DNA of 64,000 bases from Volvox africanus (GCA_030268105.1 BSDZ01000048.1:140365-204364), one strand, 5' to 3'. Positions 1 through 11,464 are shown, numbered from the stretch's first letter. Notes: generated by a model from the letters alone, not told the origin. A program made the numbers and translations.

Positions 1-181
1 ATAGCGATCTCCAACTGTTGACTCGTCGAACTTGACCGTCGAGTGGGTGCTGATGACATTGTTGCTCAAGATGTGGTCTTCCTCCCTTGCTCGTATCCAA
101 CCAGCACTCCTTTCTTACTCACGGGTTGCAGCTTGTTCCGCTTTTCCTTTGGCACATGTGCGTATGCGGTACTGCCGAAAA
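1..181 (-). pseudogene. Ty1/copia pol fragment (integrase C-terminal part), unit 1
   Basis: On the minus strand the translation begins FG-TAYAHVPKEKR-KL and continues with a KKGVLVGYE motif. These are hallmarks of the region just after the copia integrase core. After one frameshift it continues across the unit border as VKFDEST, the usual copia motif before the linker to reverse transcriptase. No catalytic integrase residues or RT are present, so it is only a fragment. It starts exactly where the gypsy LTR ends at position 182. Confidence 0.75.
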
Positions 182-1016
182 TGTTGTACCTCTCGTTCGC
201 GTTTGCTCATAAGTATCTGCACGTCTGGAGACTTTCGACACCGATGCGCGAGCACTTGCAAGTACAGCAAGGCAAGCGCAAGCAAACAGAGACAGCGGAA
301 GACTTCAAGACGAAGGGAGATATAACTTACAGTCTTACAGATCGGAACGATGCAATGGACGAAATCAACGTCAGCGCCGGAAGCAAGCAATCATCACGCG
401 GCGGTGATTAGCGAAGTTCAGGCTTAGCTCGGGCTAAGTAGAATAGCGTATAGCAATAGTAATATAGAACACACGAGTGTTCTCCGGCATCGAATGTCTA
501 TCTCTTGTTTAGCCGTCCTCGCATCTGTTATACTCGCAGTATCGCAATGCCGTACGATTCACATTAGGAGGCCGATCCTAGATGTGACAACCCTACTGCG
601 TATAGGCAATGTCCAAGCATAACAATCTATAAGCCTTTCCGGCATTCGCATGATGTAAGGGTCCGAATAACGATATTTGGTTGCAAGGCATGTATCGTGA
701 CGGGTGCGGCGCTCTCAACGTGTGCTGTAATGAAGTAATATTATATCAAATAATATTACTTATCGTTTTGTAGCACGAGCATAATGCGCACTTCAATGAT
801 TCGGGATTTCATGCATGCTAGGCGGATTTGCCATGATGCGATGTCGCGATGGATAATGGTGTCATGCCAAATGCATATATAAATATATACGAATACATTT
901 ATATCATGCAAGTTCATTCATATGCATTGATCGTTCATGCGTTCATCAAGATAGCACTTCGCCTCGTAGGGTCGCATCGACCTATGCATCGGCGGAAAAC
1001 GAACCGTAGCACAACA
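182..1016 (-). repeat. Gypsy LTR, minus orientation, unit 1
   Basis: 835 bp bounded by the 6-bp inverted termini TGTTGT and ACAACA. It is homologous, in reverse, to the element 1 3' LTR at 25803-26661 and to the element 4 LTRs. It contains a perfect 10-bp-arm hairpin (734-743 pairs with 751-760) and a TATA-like stretch around 873-889 that would read on the minus strand. It is not flanked by its own polypurine tract or primer-binding site, so it behaves as a solo or rearranged LTR. Confidence 0.88.
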
Positions 1017-1151
1017 GAGGACCCCTTCTTGCCGAAGTGGGATTGCAAGCGCTCCGAGCTGGAGTGTCGGAAGACGGCCAATGTGTGCTGGAGGTGTACG
1101 GTGGACCACCTCACGAAGGATTGCCCATTGTTGCCGCCTTTGGCCGTGTGA
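1017..1151 (+). pseudogene. Gypsy gag 3' end with zinc knuckle, unit 1
   Basis: This starts directly at the LTR end and encodes the C-terminus of a Gag similar to that of element 1 (21541-21684). The shared features are the PKW-C-RSE block and a zinc knuckle CWRC-x3-H-x4-C (spacing CX2CX3HX4C), followed by DCPLLPP. The frame ends at TGA (1149-1151). Two codons further, a TAG followed by GG sits in the same alignment column as the TAG that ends element 1 gag. Downstream to about 1360 the DNA still resembles the element 1 gag-pol spacer but is closed by stops. It is diverged from element 1, so it comes from a sister family. Confidence 0.8.
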
Positions 1152-1399
1152 CCAAGGTAGGGCATTGCCCGGATGTGGAGTTGATTCCACCCGGAATGCT
1201 GAACAAACGTGTAGTTGGTGGTCGTTTGTATGACCAGCTATGAAGGCATTGTTGTCTTCTGGTCCTTGAAAGGTGCCGTTATGTTCATCCCCTCATCTTT
1301 ATGTGAGCTGTTCGTACAGCTTACTTTGTACAGGAGTATTCTTTAGTCCTGGGCGGGCTCCATATGAGTACTTTAAGAATATAGGTTCAAATATACATT

Positions 1400-1762
1400 T
1401 TAATATCTTACAGATTCGACCAACTTATCTTCAAAGCAAGATATTACTAATGGGCTTTTCCCTCCATCTTCTTTAGGAATCATAGTAATTCTTGCAGGTT
1501 TAGAATTGTATTGACTTCGTCGGATTCTGGTAAGGAGCAAGCTTAAATTTGCTTTTAATTTCTTCCCATATTCCTCTTTAGTTATACCATCTGTGCCTAC
1601 AGCTTTCTTACTACGCTGTTCCTCATATTGTTCTGCAAGCATCTCTAAATCAATAATATGTCCGATATTATTGAACTTCATTTCTTGATTTTGTGATGCT
1701 AACAACTTTATACGCTCAAGTTTTTTTAACCATGTTTCTCTGTCTTTGCTGTGTACAGTCAT
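1400..1762 (-). pseudogene. Group II intron reverse transcriptase, N-terminal fragment, unit 1
   Basis: Open frame of 120 aa from ATG at 1762. Residues about 8-50 (WLKKLERIK, then MKFNNIGHIIDLE) resemble the N-terminal extension of group II intron-encoded proteins. Residues about 53-115 contain KAVGTDGITKEEYG and IPKEDGGKSPL-IS-FEDKLVE, the RT0/RT1 signature of bacterial and organellar group II maturases. The family is normally 400-600 aa. Here homology stops right after the EDKLVE motif, and three codons later there is a stop, so the palm catalytic YADD box, domain X and endonuclease are all absent. The fragment is AT-rich compared with its gypsy neighbours and runs against them. Non-LTR retrotransposon RTs lack this motif set, so I favour group II. 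Whether the source was an organelle, an endosymbiont or a contaminant is unknown. Confidence 0.82.
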
Positions 1763-2060
1763 TGTTTCCCTTTTACGTTCTTACCTTTCTGCCAACCCTT
1801 TGCTCCACTCCCATTACGGAGCTTCATCGCTACTACGGCTGACTAAGCCATCCTTACACCATCTTCAAAGCCTTATGTTTCGGCACTTGTACTTTGAATA
1901 CTTACTTGTTAGATAAGAGTTATAAGGACTTCCCAAGTTCTGTCATTAATCTTTGTAAATTCGCCAACACCTGAGACCCCGGTGGTTGAAGACTATTGGA
2001 TTTTCGCTAGTTTGACCTCCTGTCTTCTATTGCTTGCTATCTTGTGTACAATATCAGCTT
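1763..2060 (-). other. AT-rich sequence upstream of the group II RT fragment
   Basis: No open frame survives. Because a group II intron RT starts inside intron domain IV, this 300-bp stretch is where intron RNA domains would lie. Just before the RT start on the minus strand is a GGGAGTGGAGC-AAGGG-type run of the kind seen ahead of such ORFs, but I did not identify a GTGYG intron start or a domain V hairpin. The same stretch occurs in all units at +2425 spacing. Confidence 0.4.
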
Positions 2061-2064
2061 CCAC

Positions 2065-2260
2065 TACCAATACACTTTCGGGGCTATACCGCGCTCATCG
2101 TTTGACTTCGGCTCGGATACTTTGCTATCTACGCTTTGTCGAGTAGGTTACCCATCTCAACGCAAGACATGTCAATATCCAGACACCGCTGCATGTGTTT
2201 TGTTCCCTGCCTATAGCCAGCGCAAGGCTGAGGCTATTGAGACGTAGACTATCAGACATT
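2065..2260 (+). repeat. Second gypsy gag-pol spacer piece
   Basis: Homologous to element 1 at about 21800-22065, most clearly over the TGTCAATATCCAGACACCGC stretch, where element 1 reads nearly the same around 21993. The unit thus holds two pieces of the same gypsy region on either side of the group II-like insert. No intact frame. Equivalent pieces recur in units 2-8. Confidence 0.65.
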
Positions 2261-2293
2261 AGGAAGCCTGACGTAATAACAAGAAAGTATACG

Positions 2294-2606
2294 TTACATA
2301 TTATCTGATAGTAAAGAAGTCCGAATAGTTCGTTCTGGAGTCGGCACATATACTTGCGCGTATAGCACTACAAACAGTACGAACGCGGGTATGAACGCGA
2401 GTACAGCTACAACAGCGGAATCCTTATAGCGATCTCCAACTGTTGACTCGTCGAACTTGACCGTCGAGTGGGTGCTGATGACATTGTTGCTCAAGATGTG
2501 GTCTTCCTCCCTTGCTCGTATCCAACCAGCACTCCTTTCTTACTCACGGGTTGCAGCTTGTTCCGCTTTTCCTTTGGCACATGTGCGTATGCGGTACTGC
2601 CGAAAA
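2294..2606 (-). pseudogene. Ty1/copia pol fragment across the unit 1/2 border
   Basis: This is the complete version of the copia remnant as it sits in the array. The first frame (KEKR-KL, VGYE) lies on 2606 down to about 2490. The second frame, with VKFDEST and a hydrophobic tail, runs down to 2294. One frameshift separates them, so no intact product is expected. Homology with copia beyond VKFDEST is not evident to me. Confidence 0.72.
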
Positions 2607-3441
2607 TGTTGTACCTCTCGTTCGCGTTTGCTCATAAGTATCTGCACGTCTGGAGACTTTCGACACCGATGCGCGAGCACTTGCAAGTACAGCAAGGCAA
2701 GCGCAAGCAAACAGAGACAGCGGAAGACTTCAAGACGAAGGGAGATATAACTTACAGTCTTACAGATCGGAACGATGCAATGGACGAAATCAACGTCAGC
2801 GCCGGAAGCAAGCAATCATCACGCGGCGGTGATTAGCGAAGTTCAGGCTTAGCTCGGGCTAAGTAGAATAGCGTATAGCAATAGTAATATAGAACACACG
2901 AGTGTTCTCCGGCATCGAATGTCTATCTCTTGTTTAGCCGTCCTCGCATCTGTTATACTCGCAGTATCGCAATGCCGTACGATTCACATTAGGAGGCCGA
3001 TCCTAGATGTGACAACCCTACTGCGTATAGGCAATGTCCAAGCATAACAATCTATAAGCCTTTCCGGCATTCGCATGATGTAAGGGTCCGAATAACGATA
3101 TTTGGTTGCAAGGCATGTATCGTGACGGGTGCGGCGCTCTCAACGTGTGCTGTAATGAAGTAATATTATATCAAATAATATTACTTATCGTTTTGTAGCA
3201 CGAGCATAATGCGCACTTCAATGATTCGGGATTTCATGCATGCTAGGCGGATTTGCCATGATGCGATGTCGCGATGGATAATGGTGTCATGCCAAATGCA
3301 TATATAAATATATACGAATACATTTATATCATGCAAGTTCATTCATATGCATTGATCGTTCATGCGTTCATCAAGATAGCACTTCGCCTCGTAGGGTCGC
3401 ATCGACCTATGCATCGGCGGAAAACGAACCGTAGCACAACA
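2607..3441 (-). repeat. Gypsy LTR (-), unit 2
   Basis: Same as 182-1016. Confidence 0.88.
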
Positions 3442-3576
3442 GAGGACCCCTTCTTGCCGAAGTGGGATTGCAAGCGCTCCGAGCTGGAGTGTCGGAAGAC
3501 GGCCAATGTGTGCTGGAGGTGTACGGTGGACCACCTCACGAAGGATTGCCCATTGTTGCCGCCTTTGGCCGTGTGA
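3442..3576 (+). pseudogene. Gypsy gag 3' end, unit 2
   Basis: Same as 1017-1151. Confidence 0.8.
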
Positions 3577-3824
3577 CCAAGGTAGGGCATTGCCCGGATG
3601 TGGAGTTGATTCCACCCGGAATGCTGAACAAACGTGTAGTTGGTGGTCGTTTGTATGACCAGCTATGAAGGCATTGTTGTCTTCTGGTCCTTGAAAGGTG
3701 CCGTTATGTTCATCCCCTCATCTTTATGTGAGCTGTTCGTACAGCTTACTTTGTACAGGAGTATTCTTTAGTCCTGGGCGGGCTCCATATGAGTACTTTA
3801 AGAATATAGGTTCAAATATACATT

Positions 3825-4187
3825 TTAATATCTTACAGATTCGACCAACTTATCTTCAAAGCAAGATATTACTAATGGGCTTTTCCCTCCATCTTCTTTA
3901 GGAATCATAGTAATTCTTGCAGGTTTAGAATTGTATTGACTTCGTCGGATTCTGGTAAGGAGCAAGCTTAAATTTGCTTTTAATTTCTTCCCATATTCCT
4001 CTTTAGTTATACCATCTGTGCCTACAGCTTTCTTACTACGCTGTTCCTCATATTGTTCTGCAAGCATCTCTAAATCAATAATATGTCCGATATTATTGAA
4101 CTTCATTTCTTGATTTTGTGATGCTAACAACTTTATACGCTCAAGTTTTTTTAACCATGTTTCTCTGTCTTTGCTGTGTACAGTCAT
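3825..4187 (-). pseudogene. Group II intron RT N-terminal fragment, unit 2
   Basis: 120-aa frame identical to that of unit 1. Confidence 0.82.
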
Positions 4188-4718
4188 TGTTTCCCTTTTA
4201 CGTTCTTACCTTTCTGCCAACCCTTTGCTCCACTCCCATTACGGAGCTTCATCGCTACTACGGCTGACTAAGCCATCCTTACACCATCTTCAAAGCCTTA
4301 TGTTTCGGCACTTGTACTTTGAATACTTACTTGTTAGATAAGAGTTATAAGGACTTCCCAAGTTCTGTCATTAATCTTTGTAAATTCGCCAACACCTGAG
4401 ACCCCGGTGGTTGAAGACTATTGGATTTTCGCTAGTTTGACCTCCTGTCTTCTATTGCTTGCTATCTTGTGTACAATATCAGCTTCCACTACCAATACAC
4501 TTTCGGGGCTATACCGCGCTCATCGTTTGACTTCGGCTCGGATACTTTGCTATCTACGCTTTGTCGAGTAGGTTACCCATCTCAACGCAAGACATGTCAA
4601 TATCCAGACACCGCTGCATGTGTTTTGTTCCCTGCCTATAGCCAGCGCAAGGCTGAGGCTATTGAGACGTAGACTATCAGACATTAGGAAGCCTGACGTA
4701 ATAACAAGAAAGTATACG

Positions 4719-5031
4719 TTACATATTATCTGATAGTAAAGAAGTCCGAATAGTTCGTTCTGGAGTCGGCACATATACTTGCGCGTATAGCACTACAAAC
4801 AGTACGAACGCGGGTATGAACGCGAGTACAGCTACAACAGCGGAATCCTTATAGCGATCTCCAACTGTTGACTCGTCGAACTTGACCGTCGAGTGGGTGC
4901 TGATGACATTGTTGCTCAAGATGTGGTCTTCCTCCCTTGCTCGTATCCAACCAGCACTCCTTTCTTACTCACGGGTTGCAGCTTGTTCCGCTTTTCCTTT
5001 GGCACATGTGCGTATGCGGTACTGCCGAAAA
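4719..5031 (-). pseudogene. Ty1/copia pol fragment, unit 2/3 border
   Basis: Same composition and same frameshift as the copy at 2294-2606. Confidence 0.72.
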
Positions 5032-5866
5032 TGTTGTACCTCTCGTTCGCGTTTGCTCATAAGTATCTGCACGTCTGGAGACTTTCGACACCGATGCGCG
5101 AGCACTTGCAAGTACAGCAAGGCAAGCGCAAGCAAACAGAGACAGCGGAAGACTTCAAGACGAAGGGAGATATAACTTACAGTCTTACAGATCGGAACGA
5201 TGCAATGGACGAAATCAACGTCAGCGCCGGAAGCAAGCAATCATCACGCGGCGGTGATTAGCGAAGTTCAGGCTTAGCTCGGGCTAAGTAGAATAGCGTA
5301 TAGCAATAGTAATATAGAACACACGAGTGTTCTCCGGCATCGAATGTCTATCTCTTGTTTAGCCGTCCTCGCATCTGTTATACTCGCAGTATCGCAATGC
5401 CGTACGATTCACATTAGGAGGCCGATCCTAGATGTGACAACCCTACTGCGTATAGGCAATGTCCAAGCATAACAATCTATAAGCCTTTCCGGCATTCGCA
5501 TGATGTAAGGGTCCGAATAACGATATTTGGTTGCAAGGCATGTATCGTGACGGGTGCGGCGCTCTCAACGTGTGCTGTAATGAAGTAATATTATATCAAA
5601 TAATATTACTTATCGTTTTGTAGCACGAGCATAATGCGCACTTCAATGATTCGGGATTTCATGCATGCTAGGCGGATTTGCCATGATGCGATGTCGCGAT
5701 GGATAATGGTGTCATGCCAAATGCATATATAAATATATACGAATACATTTATATCATGCAAGTTCATTCATATGCATTGATCGTTCATGCGTTCATCAAG
5801 ATAGCACTTCGCCTCGTAGGGTCGCATCGACCTATGCATCGGCGGAAAACGAACCGTAGCACAACA
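5032..5866 (-). repeat. Gypsy LTR (-), unit 3
   Basis: Same as 182-1016. Confidence 0.88.
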
Positions 5867-6001
5867 GAGGACCCCTTCTTGCCGAAGTGGGATTGCAAGC
5901 GCTCCGAGCTGGAGTGTCGGAAGACGGCCAATGTGTGCTGGAGGTGTACGGTGGACCACCTCACGAAGGATTGCCCATTGTTGCCGCCTTTGGCCGTGTG
6001 A
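5867..6001 (+). pseudogene. Gypsy gag 3' end, unit 3
   Basis: Same as 1017-1151. Confidence 0.8.
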
Positions 6002-6249
6002 CCAAGGTAGGGCATTGCCCGGATGTGGAGTTGATTCCACCCGGAATGCTGAACAAACGTGTAGTTGGTGGTCGTTTGTATGACCAGCTATGAAGGCATT
6101 GTTGTCTTCTGGTCCTTGAAAGGTGCCGTTATGTTCATCCCCTCATCTTTATGTGAGCTGTTCGTACAGCTTACTTTGTACAGGAGTATTCTTTAGTCCT
6201 GGGCGGGCTCCATATGAGTACTTTAAGAATATAGGTTCAAATATACATT

Positions 6250-6612
6250 TTAATATCTTACAGATTCGACCAACTTATCTTCAAAGCAAGATATTACTAA
6301 TGGGCTTTTCCCTCCATCTTCTTTAGGAATCATAGTAATTCTTGCAGGTTTAGAATTGTATTGACTTCGTCGGATTCTGGTAAGGAGCAAGCTTAAATTT
6401 GCTTTTAATTTCTTCCCATATTCCTCTTTAGTTATACCATCTGTGCCTACAGCTTTCTTACTACGCTGTTCCTCATATTGTTCTGCAAGCATCTCTAAAT
6501 CAATAATATGTCCGATATTATTGAACTTCATTTCTTGATTTTGTGATGCTAACAACTTTATACGCTCAAGTTTTTTTAACCATGTTTCTCTGTCTTTGCT
6601 GTGTACAGTCAT
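6250..6612 (-). pseudogene. Group II intron RT N-terminal fragment, unit 3
   Basis: 120-aa frame identical to that of unit 1. Confidence 0.82.
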
Positions 6613-7143
6613 TGTTTCCCTTTTACGTTCTTACCTTTCTGCCAACCCTTTGCTCCACTCCCATTACGGAGCTTCATCGCTACTACGGCTGACTAAGCCA
6701 TCCTTACACCATCTTCAAAGCCTTATGTTTCGGCACTTGTACTTTGAATACTTACTTGTTAGATAAGAGTTATAAGGACTTCCCAAGTTCTGTCATTAAT
6801 CTTTGTAAATTCGCCAACACCTGAGACCCCGGTGGTTGAAGACTATTGGATTTTCGCTAGTTTGACCTCCTGTCTTCTATTGCTTGCTATCTTGTGTACA
6901 ATATCAGCTTCCACTACCAATACACTTTCGGGGCTATACCGCGCTCATCGTTTGACTTCGGCTCGGATACTTTGCTATCTACGCTTTGTCGAGTAGGTTA
7001 CCCATCTCAACGCAAGACATGTCAATATCCAGACACCGCTGCATGTGTTTTGTTCCCTGCCTATAGCCAGCGCAAGGCTGAGGCTATTGAGACGTAGACT
7101 ATCAGACATTAGGAAGCCTGACGTAATAACAAGAAAGTATACG

Positions 7144-7456
7144 TTACATATTATCTGATAGTAAAGAAGTCCGAATAGTTCGTTCTGGAGTCGGCACATA
7201 TACTTGCGCGTATAGCACTACAAACAGTACGAACGCGGGTATGAACGCGAGTACAGCTACAACAGCGGAATCCTTATAGCGATCTCCAACTGTTGACTCG
7301 TCGAACTTGACCGTCGAGTGGGTGCTGATGACATTGTTGCTCAAGATGTGGTCTTCCTCCCTTGCTCGTATCCAACCAGCACTCCTTTCTTACTCACGGG
7401 TTGCAGCTTGTTCCGCTTTTCCTTTGGCACATGTGCGTATGCGGTACTGCCGAAAA
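7144..7456 (-). pseudogene. Ty1/copia pol fragment, unit 3/4 border
   Basis: Same as the copy at 2294-2606. Confidence 0.72.
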
Positions 7457-8291
7457 TGTTGTACCTCTCGTTCGCGTTTGCTCATAAGTATCTGCACGTC
7501 TGGAGACTTTCGACACCGATGCGCGAGCACTTGCAAGTACAGCAAGGCAAGCGCAAGCAAACAGAGACAGCGGAAGACTTCAAGACGAAGGGAGATATAA
7601 CTTACAGTCTTACAGATCGGAACGATGCAATGGACGAAATCAACGTCAGCGCCGGAAGCAAGCAATCATCACGCGGCGGTGATTAGCGAAGTTCAGGCTT
7701 AGCTCGGGCTAAGTAGAATAGCGTATAGCAATAGTAATATAGAACACACGAGTGTTCTCCGGCATCGAATGTCTATCTCTTGTTTAGCCGTCCTCGCATC
7801 TGTTATACTCGCAGTATCGCAATGCCGTACGATTCACATTAGGAGGCCGATCCTAGATGTGACAACCCTACTGCGTATAGGCAATGTCCAAGCATAACAA
7901 TCTATAAGCCTTTCCGGCATTCGCATGATGTAAGGGTCCGAATAACGATATTTGGTTGCAAGGCATGTATCGTGACGGGTGCGGCGCTCTCAACGTGTGC
8001 TGTAATGAAGTAATATTATATCAAATAATATTACTTATCGTTTTGTAGCACGAGCATAATGCGCACTTCAATGATTCGGGATTTCATGCATGCTAGGCGG
8101 ATTTGCCATGATGCGATGTCGCGATGGATAATGGTGTCATGCCAAATGCATATATAAATATATACGAATACATTTATATCATGCAAGTTCATTCATATGC
8201 ATTGATCGTTCATGCGTTCATCAAGATAGCACTTCGCCTCGTAGGGTCGCATCGACCTATGCATCGGCGGAAAACGAACCGTAGCACAACA
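7457..8291 (-). repeat. Gypsy LTR (-), unit 4
   Basis: Same as 182-1016. Confidence 0.88.
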
Positions 8292-8426
8292 GAGGACCCC
8301 TTCTTGCCGAAGTGGGATTGCAAGCGCTCCGAGCTGGAGTGTCGGAAGACGGCCAATGTGTGCTGGAGGTGTACGGTGGACCACCTCACGAAGGATTGCC
8401 CATTGTTGCCGCCTTTGGCCGTGTGA
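8292..8426 (+). pseudogene. Gypsy gag 3' end, unit 4
   Basis: Same as 1017-1151. Confidence 0.8.
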
Positions 8427-8674
8427 CCAAGGTAGGGCATTGCCCGGATGTGGAGTTGATTCCACCCGGAATGCTGAACAAACGTGTAGTTGGTGGTCGT
8501 TTGTATGACCAGCTATGAAGGCATTGTTGTCTTCTGGTCCTTGAAAGGTGCCGTTATGTTCATCCCCTCATCTTTATGTGAGCTGTTCGTACAGCTTACT
8601 TTGTACAGGAGTATTCTTTAGTCCTGGGCGGGCTCCATATGAGTACTTTAAGAATATAGGTTCAAATATACATT

Positions 8675-9037
8675 TTAATATCTTACAGATTCGACCAACT
8701 TATCTTCAAAGCAAGATATTACTAATGGGCTTTTCCCTCCATCTTCTTTAGGAATCATAGTAATTCTTGCAGGTTTAGAATTGTATTGACTTCGTCGGAT
8801 TCTGGTAAGGAGCAAGCTTAAATTTGCTTTTAATTTCTTCCCATATTCCTCTTTAGTTATACCATCTGTGCCTACAGCTTTCTTACTACGCTGTTCCTCA
8901 TATTGTTCTGCAAGCATCTCTAAATCAATAATATGTCCGATATTATTGAACTTCATTTCTTGATTTTGTGATGCTAACAACTTTATACGCTCAAGTTTTT
9001 TTAACCATGTTTCTCTGTCTTTGCTGTGTACAGTCAT
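8675..9037 (-). pseudogene. Group II intron RT N-terminal fragment, unit 4
   Basis: 120-aa frame identical to that of unit 1. Confidence 0.82.
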
Positions 9038-9568
9038 TGTTTCCCTTTTACGTTCTTACCTTTCTGCCAACCCTTTGCTCCACTCCCATTACGGAGCTTC
9101 ATCGCTACTACGGCTGACTAAGCCATCCTTACACCATCTTCAAAGCCTTATGTTTCGGCACTTGTACTTTGAATACTTACTTGTTAGATAAGAGTTATAA
9201 GGACTTCCCAAGTTCTGTCATTAATCTTTGTAAATTCGCCAACACCTGAGACCCCGGTGGTTGAAGACTATTGGATTTTCGCTAGTTTGACCTCCTGTCT
9301 TCTATTGCTTGCTATCTTGTGTACAATATCAGCTTCCACTACCAATACACTTTCGGGGCTATACCGCGCTCATCGTTTGACTTCGGCTCGGATACTTTGC
9401 TATCTACGCTTTGTCGAGTAGGTTACCCATCTCAACGCAAGACATGTCAATATCCAGACACCGCTGCATGTGTTTTGTTCCCTGCCTATAGCCAGCGCAA
9501 GGCTGAGGCTATTGAGACGTAGACTATCAGACATTAGGAAGCCTGACGTAATAACAAGAAAGTATACG

Positions 9569-9881
9569 TTACATATTATCTGATAGTAAAGAAGTCCGAA
9601 TAGTTCGTTCTGGAGTCGGCACATATACTTGCGCGTATAGCACTACAAACAGTACGAACGCGGGTATGAACGCGAGTACAGCTACAACAGCGGAATCCTT
9701 ATAGCGATCTCCAACTGTTGACTCGTCGAACTTGACCGTCGAGTGGGTGCTGATGACATTGTTGCTCAAGATGTGGTCTTCCTCCCTTGCTCGTATCCAA
9801 CCAGCACTCCTTTCTTACTCACGGGTTGCAGCTTGTTCCGCTTTTCCTTTGGCACATGTGCGTATGCGGTACTGCCGAAAA
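9569..9881 (-). pseudogene. Ty1/copia pol fragment, unit 4/5 border
   Basis: Same as the copy at 2294-2606. Confidence 0.72.
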
Positions 9882-10716
9882 TGTTGTACCTCTCGTTCGC
9901 GTTTGCTCATAAGTATCTGCACGTCTGGAGACTTTCGACACCGATGCGCGAGCACTTGCAAGTACAGCAAGGCAAGCGCAAGCAAACAGAGACAGCGGAA
10001 GACTTCAAGACGAAGGGAGATATAACTTACAGTCTTACAGATCGGAACGATGCAATGGACGAAATCAACGTCAGCGCCGGAAGCAAGCAATCATCACGCG
10101 GCGGTGATTAGCGAAGTTCAGGCTTAGCTCGGGCTAAGTAGAATAGCGTATAGCAATAGTAATATAGAACACACGAGTGTTCTCCGGCATCGAATGTCTA
10201 TCTCTTGTTTAGCCGTCCTCGCATCTGTTATACTCGCAGTATCGCAATGCCGTACGATTCACATTAGGAGGCCGATCCTAGATGTGACAACCCTACTGCG
10301 TATAGGCAATGTCCAAGCATAACAATCTATAAGCCTTTCCGGCATTCGCATGATGTAAGGGTCCGAATAACGATATTTGGTTGCAAGGCATGTATCGTGA
10401 CGGGTGCGGCGCTCTCAACGTGTGCTGTAATGAAGTAATATTATATCAAATAATATTACTTATCGTTTTGTAGCACGAGCATAATGCGCACTTCAATGAT
10501 TCGGGATTTCATGCATGCTAGGCGGATTTGCCATGATGCGATGTCGCGATGGATAATGGTGTCATGCCAAATGCATATATAAATATATACGAATACATTT
10601 ATATCATGCAAGTTCATTCATATGCATTGATCGTTCATGCGTTCATCAAGATAGCACTTCGCCTCGTAGGGTCGCATCGACCTATGCATCGGCGGAAAAC
10701 GAACCGTAGCACAACA
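9882..10716 (-). repeat. Gypsy LTR (-), unit 5
   Basis: Same as 182-1016; it lies left of the point where indels begin. Confidence 0.88.
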
Positions 10717-10851
10717 GAGGACCCCTTCTTGCCGAAGTGGGATTGCAAGCGCTCCGAGCTGGAGTGTCGGAAGACGGCCAATGTGTGCTGGAGGTGTACG
10801 GTGGACCACCTCACGAAGGATTGCCCATTGTTGCCGCCTTTGGCCGTGTGA
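10717..10851 (+). pseudogene. Gypsy gag 3' end, unit 5
   Basis: Same as 1017-1151; the first differences from the other units lie just downstream (10935). Confidence 0.8.
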
Positions 10852-11099
10852 CCAAGGTAGGGCATTGCCCGGATGTGGAGTTGATTCCACCCGGAATGCT
10901 GAACAAACGTGTAGTTGGTGGTCGTTTGTATGACAAGCTATGAAGGCATTGTTGTCTTCTGGTCCTTGAAAGGTGCAGTTATGTTCATCCCCTCATCTTT
11001 ATGTGAGCTGTTCGTACAGCTTACTTTGTACAGGAGTATTCTTTAGTCCTGGGCGGGCTCCATATGAGTACTTTAAGAATATAGGTTCAAATATACATT

Positions 11100-11464
11100 T
11101 TAATATCTTACAGATTCGACCAACTTATCTTCAAAGCAAGATATTACTAATGGGCTTTTCCCTCCATCTTCTTTAGGAATCATAGTAATTCTTGCGGTTT
11201 AGAATTGTATTGACTTCGTCGGATTCTGGTAAGGAGCAAGCTTAAATTTGCTTTTAATTTCTTCACCATATTCCTCTTTAGTTATACCATCTGTGCCTAC
11301 AGCTTTCTTACTAACGCTGTTCCTCAATATTGTTCTGCAAGCATCTCTAAATCAATAATATGTCCGATATTATTGAACTTCATTTCTTGATTTTGTGATG
11401 CTAACAACTTTATACGCTCAAGTTTTGTTAACCATGTTTCTCTGTCTTTGCTGTGTACAGTCAT
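11100..11464 (-). pseudogene. Group II intron RT fragment, unit 5, frame broken
   Basis: Same stretch, but at least five small indels (near 11196, 11265, 11313, 11326 and 11427) disrupt the frame. Confidence 0.78.

Larger units (their letters stand above)
1..2425. repeat. Macrosatellite unit 1
   Basis: Reference copy, 2,425 bp. Parts: 1-181 copia (-); 182-1016 LTR (-); 1017-1151 gag 3' end (+) followed by spacer to about 1360; 1400-1762 group II RT (-); about 1763-2060 sequence upstream of that RT; about 2065-2260 second gypsy spacer piece (+); 2294-2425 copia continuation (-). The window starts at the unit phase chosen here, so the array probably continues to the left. Confidence 0.95.
2426..4850. 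repeat. Macrosatellite unit 2
   Basis: 2,425 bp. All reading frames and their spacings match unit 1; I saw no difference. Confidence 0.95.
4851..7275. repeat. Macrosatellite unit 3
   Basis: 2,425 bp, apparently identical to units 1 and 2. Confidence 0.95.
7276..9700. repeat. Macrosatellite unit 4
   Basis: 2,425 bp, apparently identical to units 1-3. Confidence 0.95.

Noticed and set aside
43..411. Overlapping frames of 90-126 codons near the left of each macrosatellite unit.
   Set aside because: They lie over the copia remnant and LTR in shadow frames, and recur only because the unit recurs.
734..760. TAATATTAC, the nonanucleotide of geminivirus-type replication origins.
   Set aside because: Here it is in a stem arm of an LTR hairpin rather than in the loop, and no Rep gene is present.
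849..1151. 100-codon plus-strand frame as a complete gene.
   Set aside because: It fuses antisense LTR sequence with a gag remnant that starts only at 1017; the upstream part has no protein character.
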